Assembly: GCA_917880885.1 (NCBI GenBank)
Contig: OU862908.1
Location: 50,613,819 to 50,677,818, forward strand
Source: Limnephilus marmoratus
Lineage: Eukaryota; Arthropoda; Insecta; Trichoptera; Limnephilidae
Direction of reading: 5' to 3'
Length of the DNA: 64,000 nucleotides
Shown here: piece after piece, positions 14,701 to 29,000 of the stretch
Numbering within the stretch: position 1 is the first letter of the stretch
Layout: each line of letters starts with the position of its first letter
Notes under the pieces: generated by a model
The model's database searches: none
Seen by the model: the letters and a program-made list of their open reading frames with translations, nothing else
What the model was told of the DNA's origin: nothing
Program-made: the position numbers and the translations under genes

Positions 14701-17700
14701 TTTGGGCTCAGTCGTATTAGCACTTGGGTTCGGTTGTTTTAATACTTGGGGTCGGTGATAATTTTGGCACTGTGGCACCGAGCCGAATGAAATTGTGGAT
14801 TCTTTCTAAGAATATGGTCGTTATACAAATCAATTAAAATACCTGCCAAAAAAATAAATTTAAAAAAATCATTGTTTTAACACTTGGGGTCGGTCGTATG
14901 AGCACTTGGATTCGGTTATTTTAATACTTGCTCGGTCATAACTTTAGCCCTAAGTCACCGATTTGACTGAAATTTTGGATTCTTACTAAGAACATGGTCT
15001 GTAAATGAATCAATCAAAAAATATCCCCAAAAAAGGATTTTAAAAAAATATTTTTCAACACTTGGGTTCGGTCGTTAAAACACATGGCGTCGGTCATAAT
15101 TTCGGCACCACAGCACCAAACTGTCTGAAATTTTGGATTCTGACTAAAAATCATGGTCTGCACACGAATCAATCAAATAATCTCACAAATGAAGATTAAA
15201 CAAAAACATCATTTTAAAATTTGGGCTCAGTCGTATTAGCACTTGGGTTCGGTTGTTTTAATACTTGGGGTCGGTGATTATTTTGGCACTATGGCACCGA
15301 GCCGACTGAAATTGTGGATTCTTTCTAAGAATATGGTCGGTATACGAATCAATTAAAATACCTGCCAAAAAAATAAATTTAAAAAAAATCATTGTTTTAA
15401 CACTTGGGGTCGGTCGTATTAGCACTTGGATTCGGTTATTTTAATACTTGCTCGGTCATAACTTTGGCCCTAAGTCACCGATTTGACTGACATTTTGGAT
15501 TCTTACTAAGAACATGGTCTGTAAATGAATCAATCAAAAAATGTCCCAAAAAAAGGATTAAAAAAAAAATATTTTTTCAACACTTGGGTTCGGTCGTTAA
15601 AACACATGGCGTCGGTCATAATTTCGGCACCACAACACCAAACTGTCTGAAATTTTGGATTCTTACTAAAACTCATGGTCTGCACACGAATCGATCAACA
15701 ATCTTACAAAAGAAGATATAACAAAAACATCATTTTAAAACTTGGGCTCGGTCGTATTAGCACTTGGGTTCGGTTGTTTTAATACTTGGGGTTGGTGATA
15801 ATTTTGGCACTATGGCACCGAGCCGAATGAAATTGTGGATTCTTTCTAAGAATATGGTCGTTATGCGAATCAATTAAAATACCTGCCAAAAAAATAAATT
15901 TAAAAAAATCATTGTTTTAACACTTGGGGTCGGTCGTATGAGCACTTGGATTCGGTTATTTTAATACTTGCTCGGTCATAACTTTGGCCCTAAGTCACTG
16001 ATTTGACTGAAATTTTGGATTCTTACTAAGAAGTCTGGTATTGGTCTGGATTCTTACTAAGAAGGTCTGTAAATGAATCAATCAAAAAATATCCCCAAAA
16101 AAGGATTTAAAAAAAATATATTTTTAAACACTTGGGTTCGGTCGTTAAAACACATGGCGTCGGCCATAATTTCGGCACCACAGCACCAAACTGTCTGAAA
16201 TTTTGGATTCTGACTAAAAATCATGGTCTGCACACGAATCAATCAAAAAATCTCACAAATGAAGATTTAACAAAAACATCATTTTAAAATTTGGGCTCAG
16301 TCGTATTAGCACTTGGGTTCGGTTGTTTTAATACTTGGGGTCGGTGATAATTTTGGCACTGTGGCACCGAGCCGAATGAAATTGTGGATTCTTTCTAAGA
16401 ATATGGTCGTTATACAAATCAATTAAAATACCTGCCAAAAAAATAAATTTAAAAAAATCATTGTTTTAACACTTGGGGTCGGTCGTATGAGCACATGGAT
16501 TCGGTTATTTTAATACTTGCTCGGTCATAACTTTAGCCCTAAGTCACCGATTTGACTGAAATTTTGGATTCTTACTAAGAACATGGTCTGTAAATGAATC
16601 AATCAAAAAATATCCCCAAAAAAGGATTTTAAAAAAAATAATTTTCAACACTTGGGTTCGGTCGTTAAAACACATGGCGTCGGTCATAATTTCGGCACCA
16701 CAGCACCAAACTGTCTGAAATTTTGGATTCTGACTAAAAATCATGGTCTGAACACGAATCAATCAAAAAATCTCACAAACGAAGATTTAACAAAAACATC
16801 ATTTTAAAATTTGGGCTCAGTCGTATTAGCACTTGGGTTCGGTTGTTTTAATACTTGGGGTCGGTGATTATTTTGGCACTATGGCACCGAGCCGACTGAA
16901 ATTGTGGATTCTTTCTAAGAATATGGTCGGTATACGAATCAATTAAAATACCTGCCAAAAAAATAAATTTAAAAAAAATCATTGTTTTAACACTTGGGGT
17001 CGGTCGTATTAGCACTTGGATTCGGTTATTTTAATACTTGCTCGGTCATAACTTTGGCCCTAAGTCACCGATTTGACTGAAATATTTGATTCTTACTAAG
17101 AACATGGTCTGTAAATGAATAAATCAAAAAATATCCCCAAAAAAGGATTTAAAAAAAATGTATTTTTCAACACTTGGGTTCGGTCGTTAAAACACATGGC
17201 GTCGGTCATAATTTCGGCACCACAGCACCAAACTGTCTAAAATTTTGGATTCTGACTAAAAATCATGGTCTGCACACAAATCAATCAAATAATCTCACAA
17301 ATGAAGATTAAACAAAAACATCATTTTAAAATTTGGGTTCAGTCGTATTAGCACTTGGGTTCGGTTGTTTTAATACTTGGGGTCGGTGATAATTTTGGCA
17401 CTGTGGTACCGAGCCGAATGAAATTGTGGATTCTTTCTAAGAATATGGTCGTTATACAAATCAATTAAAATACCTGCCAAAAAAATAAATTTAAAAAAAT
17501 CATTGTTTTAACACTTGGGGTCGGTCGTATGAGCACTTGGATTCGGTTATTTTAATACTTGCTCGGTCATAACTTTAGCCCTAAGTCACCGATTTGACTG
17601 AAATTTTGGATTCTTACTAAGAACATGGTCTGTAAATGAATCAATCAAAAAATATCCCCAAAAAAGGATTTTAAAAAAAATATTTTTCAACACTTGGGTT

Positions 17701-18139
17701 CGGTCGTTAAAACACATGGCGTCGGTCATTATTTCGGCATCACAGCACCAAACTGTCTGAAATTTTGGATTCTGACTAAAAAGCATGGTCTGAACACGAA
17801 TCAATCAAAAAATCTCACAAATGAAGATTTAACAAAAACATCATTTTAAAATTTGGGCTCAGTCGTATTAGCACTTGGGTTCGGTTGTTTTAATCCTTGG
17901 GGTCGGTGATTATTTTGGCACTATGGCACCGAGCCGACTGAAATTGTGGATTCTTTCTAAGAATATGGTCGGTATACGAATCAATTAAAATACCTGCCAA
18001 AAAAATAAATTTTAAAAAAATCATTGTTTTAACACTTGGGGTCGGTCGTATTAGCACTTGGATTCGGTTATTTTAATACTTGCTCGGTCATAACTTTGGC
18101 CCTAAGTCACCGATTTGACTGAAATTTTGGATTCTTACT

Positions 18140-18180
18140 AAGAACATGGTCTGTAAATGGATAAAAAAAAATATATTTTT
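18140..18180. repeat. HOR with internal deletion
   Basis: In monomer 2 of this unit CTGTAAATG is followed directly by GATAAAAAAAAATAT. About 30 bp usually present here (the AATCAATCAAAAAATATCCCC stretch) is missing. The unit is therefore short, about 490 bp. It is a private deletion in one HOR. Confidence 0.7.
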
Positions 18181-18716
18181 TCAACACTTGGGTTCGGTCG
18201 TTAAAACACATGGCGTCGGTCATAATTTCGGGACCACAACACCAAACTGTCTGAAATTTTGGATTCTTACTAAAAATCATGGTCTGCACACGAATCAATC
18301 AAAAATCTTACAAAAGAAGATTTAACAAAAACATCATTTTAAAACTTGGGCTCAGTCGTATTAGCACTTGGGTTCGGTTGTTTAAATACTTGGGGTCGGT
18401 GATAATTTTGGCACTATGGCACCGAGCCCACTGAAATTGTGGATTCTTTCTAAGAATATGGTCGGTATACGAATCAATAAAAATACGTGCCAAAAAAATA
18501 AATTTAAACAAAATCATTGTTTCAACACTTGGGTTCGGTCATATTAGCAATTGGATTCGGTTATTCTAATACTTGCTCGGTCATAACTTTGGCCCTAAGT
18601 CACCGATTTGACTGAAATTTTTGATTCTTACTAAGAACATGGTCTGTAAATGAATCAATCAAAAAATATCCCCAAAAAAAGATATTAAAAAAAATATATT
18701 TTTTCAACGAATTTTT

Positions 18717-18757
18717 CGACCGAACCCAAAATATATCCGTATATTTGGGTTCGGTCG
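18717..18757. repeat. Hairpin insertion inside one satellite unit
   Basis: CGACCGAACCCAAAATATA (18717-18735) is followed by a four-base loop and then its near-perfect reverse complement TATATTTGGGTTCGGTCG (18740-18757). Every other unit has only the plus-sense TTGGGTTCGGTCG at this point. The left arm is an inverted copy of adjacent satellite, the signature of a template switch during replication or repair. Confidence 0.9.
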
Positions 18758-21700
18758 TTAACACATGGCGTCAGTCATAATTTCGGCACCACAACACCAA
18801 ACTGTCTGAAATTTTGGATTCTGACTAAAAATCATGGTCTGCAAACGAATCAAACAAAAATCTTACAAAAGAAGATTTAACAAAAACATCATTTGAAAAC
18901 TTGGGCTCAGTCGTATTAGCACTTGGGTTCGGTTGTTTTAATACTTGGGGTCGGTGATAATTTTGGCACTGTGGCACCGAGCCGAATGAAATTGTGGATT
19001 CTTTCTAAGAATATGGTCGTTATACAAATCAATTAAAATACCTGCCAAAAAAATAAATTTAAAAAAATCATTGTTTTAACACTTGGGGTCGGTCGTATGA
19101 GCACATGGATTCGGTTATTTTAATACTTGCTCGGTCATAACTTTAGCCCTAAGTCACCGATTTGACTGAAATTTTGGATTCTTACTAAGAACATGGTCTG
19201 TAAATGAATCAATCAAAAAATATCCCCAAAAAAGGATTTTAAAAAAAATAATTTTCAACACTTGGGTTCGGTCGTTAAAACACATGGCGTCGGTCATAAT
19301 TTCGGCACCACAGCACCAAACTGTCTGAAATTTTGGATTCTGACTAAAAATCATGGTCTGAACACGAATCAATCAAAAAATCTCACAAACGAAGATTTAA
19401 CAAAAACATCATTTTAAAATTTGGGCTCAGTCGTATTAGCACTTGGGTTCGGTTGTTTTAATCCTTGGGGTCGGTGATTATTTTGGCACTATGGCACCGA
19501 GCCGACTGAAATTGTGGATTCTTTCTAAGAATATGGTCGGTATACGAATCAATAAAAATACGTGCCAAAAAAATAAATTTAAAAAAAATCATTGTTTCAA
19601 CACTTGGGTTCGGTCGTATTAGCAATTGGATTCGGTTATTCTAATACTTGCTCGGTCATAACTTTGGCCCTAAGTCACCGATTTGACTGAAATTTTTGAT
19701 TCTTACTAAGAACATGGTCTGTAAATGAATCAATCAAAAAATATCCCCAAAAAAAGATATTAAAAAAAATATATTTTTTCAACACTTGGGTTCGGTCGTT
19801 AACACATGGCGTCAGTCATAATTTCGGCACCACAACACCAAACTGTCTGAAATTTTGGAATCTGACTAAAAATCATGGTCTGCAAACGAATCAAACAAAA
19901 ATCTTACAAAAGAAGATTTAACAAAAACATCATTTGAAAACTTGGGCTCAGTCGTATTAGCACTTGGGTTCGGTTGTTTTAATACTTGGGTTCGGTGATA
20001 ATTTTGGCACTGTGGCACCGAGCCGAATGAAATTGTAAATTCTTTCTAAGAATATGGTCGTTATACAAATCAATTAAAATACCTGCCAAAAAAATAAATT
20101 TAAAAAAATCATTGTTTTAACACTTGGGGTCGGTCGTATGAGCACTTGGATTCGGTTATTTTAAAACTTGCTCGGTGATAACTTTGGCCCTAAGTCACCG
20201 ATTTGACTGAAAATTTGGATTCTTACTAAGAACATGGTCTGTAAATGAATCAATCAAAAAATATCCCCAAAAAAAAAATATTAAAAAAAAATATTTTTTT
20301 TCAACACTTGGGTTCGGTCGTTAAAACACATGGCGTCGGTCATAATTTCGGCACCACAGCACCAAACTGTCTGAAATTTTGGATTCTGACTAAAAATCAT
20401 GGTCTGCACACGAATCAATCAAAAAATCTCACAAATGAAGATTTAACAAAAACATCATTTTAAAATTTGGGCTCAGTCGTATTAGCACTTGGGTTCGGTT
20501 GTTTTAATACTTGGGGACGGTGATTATTTTGGCACTATGGCACCGAGCCGACTGAAATTGTGGATTCTTTCTAAGAAAATGGTCGGTATACGAATCAATT
20601 AAAATACCTGCCAAAAAATAAATTTAAAAAAATCATTGTTTTAACACTTGGGGTCGGTCGTATTAGCACTTGGATTCGGTTATTTTAATACTTGCTCGGT
20701 CATAATTTTGGCCCTAAGTCACCGATTTGACTGAAATTTTGGATTCTTACTAAGAACATGGTCTGTAAATGAATCAATCAAAAAATATCCCCAAAAAAAG
20801 ATTTAAAAAAATATACATTTTTTCAACACTAAGGTTCGGTCGTTAAAACACATGGCGTCGGTCATTATTTCGGCACCACAACACCAAACTGTCTGAAATT
20901 TTGGATTCTTACTAAAAATCATGTTCTGCACACGAATCAATCAAAAATCTTACAAAAGAAGATTTAACAAAAACATCATTTTAAAACTTGGGCTCAGTCG
21001 TATTAGCACTTGGGTTCGGTTGTTTAAATACTTGGGGTCGGTGATAATTTTGGCACTATGGCACCGAGCCCACTGAAATTGTGGATTCTTTCTAAGAATA
21101 TGGTCGGTATACGAATCAATAAAAATACGTGCCAAAAAAATAAATTTAAAAAAAATCATTGTTTCAACACTAGGGTTCGGTCGTATTAGCAATTGGATTC
21201 GGTTATTCTAATACTTGCTCGGTCATAACTTTGGCCCTAAGTCACCGATTTGACTGAAATTTTTGATTCTTACTAAGAACATGGTCTGTAAATGAATCAA
21301 TCAAAAAATATCCCCAAAAAAAGATATTAAAAAAAAATTTTTTTTTCAACACTTGGGTTCGGTCGTTAAAACACATGGCGTCAGTCATAATTTCGGCACC
21401 ACAACACCAAACTGTCTGAAATTTTGGATTCTTACTAAAAATCATGGTCTGCAAACGAATCAAACAAAAATCTTACAAAAGAAGATTTAACAAAAACATC
21501 ATTTGAAAACTTGGGCTCAGTCGTATTAGCACTTGGGTTCGGTTGTTTTAATACTTGGGGTCGGTGATAATTTTGGCACTGTGGCACCGAGCCGAATGAA
21601 ATTGTGGATTCTTTCTAAGAATATGGTCGTTATACAAATCAATTAAAATACCTGCCAAAAAAATAAATTTAAAAAAATCATTGTTTTAACACTTGGGGTC

Positions 21701-23094
21701 GGTCGTATGAGCACTTGGATTCGGTTATTTTAAAACTTGCCCGGTCATAACTTTGGCCCTAAGTCACCGATTTGACTGAAATTTTGGATTCTTACTAAGA
21801 ACATGGTCTGTAAATGAATCAATCAAAAAATATCCCCAAAAAAGGAATTTAAAAAAAATATTTTTCAACACTTGGGTTCGGTCGTTAAAACACATGGCGT
21901 CGGTCATAATTTCGGCACCACAGCACCAAACTGTCTGAAATTTTGGATTCTTACTAAAACTCATGGTCTGCACACGAATCGATCAACAATCTTACAAAAG
22001 AAGATATGACTAAAACATCATTTTAAAACTTGGGCTCAGTCGTATTAGCACTTGGGTTCGGTTGTTTTAATACTTGGGGTCGGTGATAATTTTGGCACTA
22101 TGGCACCGAGCCGAATGAAATTGTGGATTCTTTCTAAGAATATGGTCGTTATGCGAATCAATTAAAATACCTGCCAAAAAAATAAATTTAAAAAAATCAT
22201 TGTTTTAACACTTGGGGTCGGTCGTATGAGCACTTGGATTCGGTTATTTTAATACTTGCTCGGTCATAACTTTGGCCCTAAGTCACTGATTTGACTGAAA
22301 TTTTGGATTCTTACTAAGAAGTCTGGTATTGGTCTGGATTCTTACTAAGAAGGTCTATAAATGAATCAATCAAAAAATATCCCCAAAAAAGGATTTTAAA
22401 AAAATATATTTTTAAACACTTGGGTTCGGTCGTTAAAACACATGGCGTCGGCCATAATTTCGGCACCACAGCACCAAACTGTCTGAAATTTTGGATTCTG
22501 ACTAAAAATCATGGTCTGCACACGAATCAATCAAAAAATCTCACAAATGAAGATTTAACAAAAACATCATTTTAAAACTTGGGTTCAGCCGTATTAGCAC
22601 TTGGGTTCGGTTGTTTTAATACTTGGGGTCGGTGATTATTTTGGCACTATGGCACCGAGCCGACTGAAATTGTGGATTCATTCTAAGAATATGGTCGGTA
22701 TACGAATCAATTAAAATACCTGCCAAAAAAATAAATTTTAAAAAAATCATTGTTTTAACACTTGGGGTCGGTCGTATTAGCACTTGGATTCGGTTATTTT
22801 AATACTTGCTCGGTCATAACTTTGGCCCTAAGTCACCGATTTGACTGAAATTTTGGATTCTTACTAAGAACATGGTCTGTAAATGAATCAATCAAAAAAT
22901 ATCCCCAAAAAAAGATTTAAAGAAATATACATTTTTTCAACACTAAGGTTCGGTCGTTAAAACACATGGCGTCGGTCTTAATTTCGGCACCACAGCACCC
23001 AAACTGTCTGAAATTTTGGATTCTGACTAAAAATCATGGTCAGCACACGAATCAATCAAAAAATCTCACAAATGAAGATTTAACAAAAATATCA

Positions 23095-23165
23095 TTTTAA
23101 AAATTGGGCTTAGTCGTATTAGCACTTGGATTCGGTTATTTTAATACTTGCTCGGTCATAACTTT
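23095..23165. repeat. Monomer-loss junction in the array
   Basis: Monomer 1 opens normally (TTAGTCGTATTAGC) but passes straight into monomer 2 sequence (ACTTGGATTCGG..ACTTGCTCGG) at about 23,128. The remainder of monomer 1, about 180 bp, is absent. The joint lies within the shared 22-bp sub-repeats, as expected for unequal exchange between them. Confidence 0.75.
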
Positions 23166-26077
23166 GGCCCTAAGTCACCGATTTGACTGAAATTTTGGAT
23201 TCTTACTAAGAACATGGTCTGTAAATGAATCAATCAAAAAATATCCCCAAAAAAAGATTTAAAAAAATATACATTTTTTCAACACTAAGGTTCGGTCGTT
23301 AAAACACATGGCGTCGGTCTTAATTTCGGCACCACAGCACCAAACTGTCTGAAATTTTGGATTCTGACTAAAAATCATGGTCTGCACACGAATCAATCAA
23401 ATAATCTCACAAATGAAGATTAAACAAAAACATCATTTTAAAATTTGGGCTCAGTCGTATTAGCACTTGGGTTCGGTTGTTTTAATACTTGGGGTCGGTG
23501 ATAATTTTGGCACTATGGCACCGAGCCGACTGAAATTGTGGATTCTTTCTAAGAATATGGTCGGTATACGAATCAATTAAAATACCTGCCAAAAAATAAA
23601 TTTTAAAAAAATCATTGTTTTAACACTTGGGTTCGGTCGTATTAGCACTTGGATTCGTTTATTTTAATACATGCTTGGTCATAACTTTGGCCCTAAGTCA
23701 CCGATTTGACTGAAAATTTAGATTCTTACTAAGAACATGGTCTGTAAATGAATCAATCAAAAAATATCCCCAAAAAAAAATATTAAAAAAAAATTTTTTT
23801 TTTCAACACTTGGGTTCGGTCGTTAAAACACATGGCGTTGGTCATAATTTCGGCACCACAGCACCAAACTGTCTGAAATTTTGGATTCTGACTAAAAATC
23901 ATGGTCTGCACACGAATCAATCAAAAAATCTCACAAATGAAGATTTAACAAAAATATCATTTTAAAAATTGGGCTTAGTCGTATTAGCACTTGGGTTCGG
24001 TTGTTTTAATACTTGGGGTCGGTGATTATTTTGGCACTATGGCACCGAGCCGACTGAAATTGTGGATTCTTTCTAAGAATATGGTCGGTATACGAATCAA
24101 TTAAAATACCTGCCAAAAAAAAAAATTAAAAAAAAATCATTGTTTTAACTCTTGGGGTCGGTCGTATTAGCACTTGGATTCGGTTATTTTAATACTTGCT
24201 CGGTCATAACTTTGGCCCTAAGTCACCGATTTGACTGACATTTTGGATTCTTACTAAGAACATGGTCTGTAAATGAATCAATCAAAAAATGTCCCAAAAA
24301 AAGGATTAAAAAAAAAATATTTTTTCAACACTTGGGTTCGGTCGTTTAAACACATGGCGTCGGTCATAATTTCGGCACCACAACACCAAACTGTCTGAAA
24401 TTTTGGATTCTTACTAAAACTCATGGTCTGCACACGAATCGATCAACAATCTTACAAAAGAAGATATAACAAAAACATCATTTTAAAACTTGGGCTCAGT
24501 CGTATTAGCACTTGGGTTCGGTTGTTTTAATACTTGGGGTCGGTGATAATTTTGGCACTATGGCACCGAGCCGAATGAAATTGTGAGTTCTTTCTAAGAA
24601 TATGGTCGTTATACGAATCAATTAAAATACCTGCCAAAAAAATAAATTTAAAAAAATCATTGTTTTAACACTTGGGGTCGGTCGTATGAGCACTTGGATT
24701 CGGTTATTTTAATACTTGCTCGGCCATAACTTTGGCCCTAAGTCACTGATTTGACTGAAATTTTGGATTCTTACTAAGTAGTCTGGTATTGGTCTGGATT
24801 CGTACTAAGAAGGTCTGTAAATGAATCAATCAAAAAATATCCCCAAAAAAGGATTTAAAAAAAATATATTTTTAAACACTTGGGTTCGGTCGTTAAAACA
24901 CATGGCGTCGGCCATAATTTCGGCACCACAGCACCAAACTGTCTGAAATTTTGGATTCTGACTAAAAATCATGGTCTGCACACGAATCAATCAAAAAATC
25001 TCACAAATGAAGATTTAACAAAAACATCATTTTAAAACTTGGGCTCAGCCGTATTAGCACTTGGGTTCGGTTGTTTTAATACTTGGGGTCGGTGATTATT
25101 TTGGCACTATGGCACGGAGCCGACTGAAATTGTGGATTCTTTCTAAGAATATGGTCGGTATACGAATCAATCAAAATACCTCCAAAAAAAATAAATTTAA
25201 AAAAAATCATTGTTTTAACACTTGGGGTTGGTCGTATTAGCACATGGATTCGGTTATTTTAATACTTGCTCGGTCATAACTTTGGCCGTAAGTCACCGAT
25301 TTGACTGAAATTTTGGATTCTTACTAAGAACTTGGTCTGTAAATGAATCAATCAAAAAATATTCCCAAAAAAGTATTAAAAAAAAATTTTTTTTTCAACA
25401 CTTGGGTTCGGTCGTTAAAACACATGGCGTCGGTCATAATTTCGGCACAACAACACCATGTCTGAAATTTTGGATTCTTTCTAAAAATCATGGTCTGCAC
25501 ACGAATCAATCAAAAAATCTTTCAAAAGAAGATTTAACAAAAACATCATTTTAAAACTTGGGCTCAGTCGTATTAACACTTGGGTTTGGTGGTTTTAATA
25601 CTTGGGGTCGGTGATAATTTTGGCACTATGGCACCGAGCCGACTGAAATTGTGGATTCTTTCTAAGAATATGGTCGGTATACGAATCAATAAAAATACGT
25701 GCCAAAAAAATAAATGTAAAAAATATCATTGTTTTAAGACTTGGGGTCGGTCGCATTAGCACTTGGATTCGGTTATTTTAATACTTGCTCGGTCAGAACT
25801 TTGGCCCTAAGTCACCGATTTGACTGAAATTTTGGATTCTTACTAAGAACATGGTCTGTAAATGAATCAATCAAAAAATATCCCCAAAAAAGGATTTAAA
25901 AAAATATATTTTTTCAACACTTGGGTTCGGTCGTTAAAACACATTGCGTCAGTCATAATTTCGGCACCACAACACCAAACTGTCTGAAATTTTGGATTCT
26001 TACTAAAAATCATGGTCTGCACACGAATCAATCAAAAATCTTACAAAAGAAGATTTAACAAAAACATCATTTTAAAA

Positions 26078-29000
26078 CTTGGGCTCAGTCGTATTAGCAC
26101 TTGGGTTCGGTTGTTTTAATACTTGGGGTCGGTGATAATTTTGGCACTATGGCACCGAGCCGAATGAAATTGTGGATTCTTTCTAAGAATATGGTCGTTA
26201 TACGAATCAATTAAAATACCTGCCAAAAAAATAAATTTAAAAAAATCATTGTTTTAACACTTGGGGTCGGTCGTATGAGCACTTGGATTCGGTTATTTTA
26301 ATACTTGCTCGGTCATAACTTTGGCCCTAAGTCACTGATTTGACTGAAATTTTGGATTCTTACTAAGAAGTCTGGTATTGCTCTGGATTCTTACTAAGAA
26401 GGTCTGTAAATGAATCAATCAAAAAATATCCCCAAAAAAGGATTTAAAAAAAATATATTTTTAAACACTTGGGTTCGGTCGTTAAAACACATGGCGTCGG
26501 CCATAATTTCGGCACCACAGCACCAAACTGTCTGAAATTTTGGATTCTGACTAAAAATCATGGTCTGCACACGATTCAATCAAAAAATCTCACAAATGAA
26601 GATTTAACAAAAACATCATTTTAAAACTTGGGCTCAGCCGTATTAGCACTTGGGTTCGGTTGTTTTAATACTTGGGGTCGGTGATAATTTTGGCACTATG
26701 GCACCGAGCCGAATGAAATTGTGGATTCTTTCTAAGAATATGGTCGTTTTACGAATCAATTTAAAATACCTGCCAAAAAAATAAATTTAAAAAAAATCAT
26801 TGTTTTAACACTTGGGGTCGGTCGTATGAGCACTTGGATTCAGTTATTTTAATACTTGCTCGGTCATAACTTTGGCCCTAAGTCACCAATTTGACTGAAA
26901 TTTTGGATTCTTACTAAGAACATGGTCTGTAAATGAATCAATCAAAAAATATCCCCAAAAAAGGATTTAAAAAAAAATATTTTTCAACACTTGGGTTCGG
27001 TCGTTAAAACACATGGCGTCGGTCATAATTTCGGCACCACAGCACCAAACTGTCTGAAATTTTGGATTCTGACTAAAAATCATGGTCTGCCCACGAATCA
27101 ATCAAAAAAATCTCACAAATGAAGATTTAACAAAAACATCATTTTAAATTTTGGGCTCAGTCGTATTAGCACTTGGGTTCGGTTGTTTTAATACTTGGGG
27201 TCGGTGATAATTTTGGCACTATGGCACCGAGCCGACTGAAATTGTGGATTCTTTCTAAGAATATGGTCGGTATACGAATCAATTAAAATACCTGCCAAAA
27301 AAATAAATTTTAAAAAAATCATTGTTTTACCACTTGGGGTCGGTGTATAAGCACTTGGGTTCGGTTATTTTAATACTTGGGTCGGTCATAACTTTGGCCC
27401 TAAGTCACCGATTTGACTGAAATTTTGGATTCTTACTAAGAACATGGTCTGTAAATGAATCCATCAAAAAATTTCCCCAAGAAAGGATATTTAAAAAATT
27501 TTTTTTTCAACACTTGGGTTCGGTCGTTAAAACACATGGCGTCAGTCATAATTTCGGCACCACAGCACCAAACTGTCTGAAATTTTGGATTCTTACTAAA
27601 AATCATGGTCTGCACACGAATCATTCAAAAATCTTACAAAAGAAGATTTAACAAAAACATCATTTTAAAACTTGGGCTCAGTCGTATTAGCACTTGGGTT
27701 CGGTTGTTTTAATACTTGGGGTCGGTGATAATTTTGGCACTATGGCACCGAGCCGAATGAAATTGTGGATTCTTTCTAAGAATATGGTCGTTATACGAAT
27801 CAATTAAAATACCTGCCAAAAAAATAAATTTAAAAAAATCATTGTTTTAACACTTGGGGTCGGTCGTATGAGCACTTGGATTCGGTTATTTTAATACTTG
27901 CTCGGTCATAACTTTGGCCCTAAGTCACTGATTTGACTGAAATTTTGGATTCTTACTAAGAAGTCTGGTATTGCTCTGGATTCTTACTAAGAAGGTCTGT
28001 AAATGAATCAATCAAAAAATATCCCCAAAAAAGGATTTAAAAAAAATATATTTTTAAACACTTGGGTTCGGTCGTTAAAACACATGGCGTCGGCCATAAT
28101 TTCGGCACCACAGCACCAAACTGTCTGAAATTTTGGATTCTGACTAAAAATCATGGTCTGCACACGATTCAATCAAAAAATCTCACAAATGAAGATTTAA
28201 CAAAAACATCATTTTAAAACTTGGGCTCAGCCGTATTAGCACTTGGGTTCGGTTGTTTTAATACTTGGGGTCGGTGATAATTTTGGCACTATGGCACCGA
28301 GCCGAATGAAATTGTGGATTCTTTCTAAGAATATGGTCGTTTTACGAATCAATTTAAAATACCTGCCAAAAAAATAAATTTAAAAAAAATCATTGTTTTA
28401 ACACTTGGGGTCGGTCGTATGAGCACTTGGATTCAGTTATTTTAATACTTGCTCGGTCATAACTTTGGCCCTAAGTCACCAATTTGACTGAAATTTTGGA
28501 TTCTTACTAAGAACATGGTCTGTAAATGAATCAATCAAAAAATATCCCCAAAAAAGGATTTAAAAAAAAATATTTTTCAACACTTGGGTTCGGTCGTTAA
28601 AACACATGGCGTCGGTCATAATTTCGGCACCACAGCACCAAACTGTCTGAAATTTTGGATTCTGACTAAAAATCATGGTCTGCCCACGAATCAATCAAAA
28701 AAATCTCACAAATGAAGATTTAACAAAAACATCATTTTAAATTTTGGGCTCAGTCGTATTAGCACTTGGGTTCGGTTGTTTTAATACTTGGGGTCGGTGA
28801 TAATTTTGGCACTATGGCACCGAGCCGACTGAAATTGTGGATTCTTTCTAAGAATATGGTCGGTATACGAATCAATTAAAATACCTGCCAAAAAAATAAA
28901 TTTTAAAAAAATCATTGTTTTACCACTTGGGGTCGGTGTATAAGCACTTGGGTTCGGTTATTTTAATACTTGGGTCGGTCATAACTTTGGCCCTAAGTCA

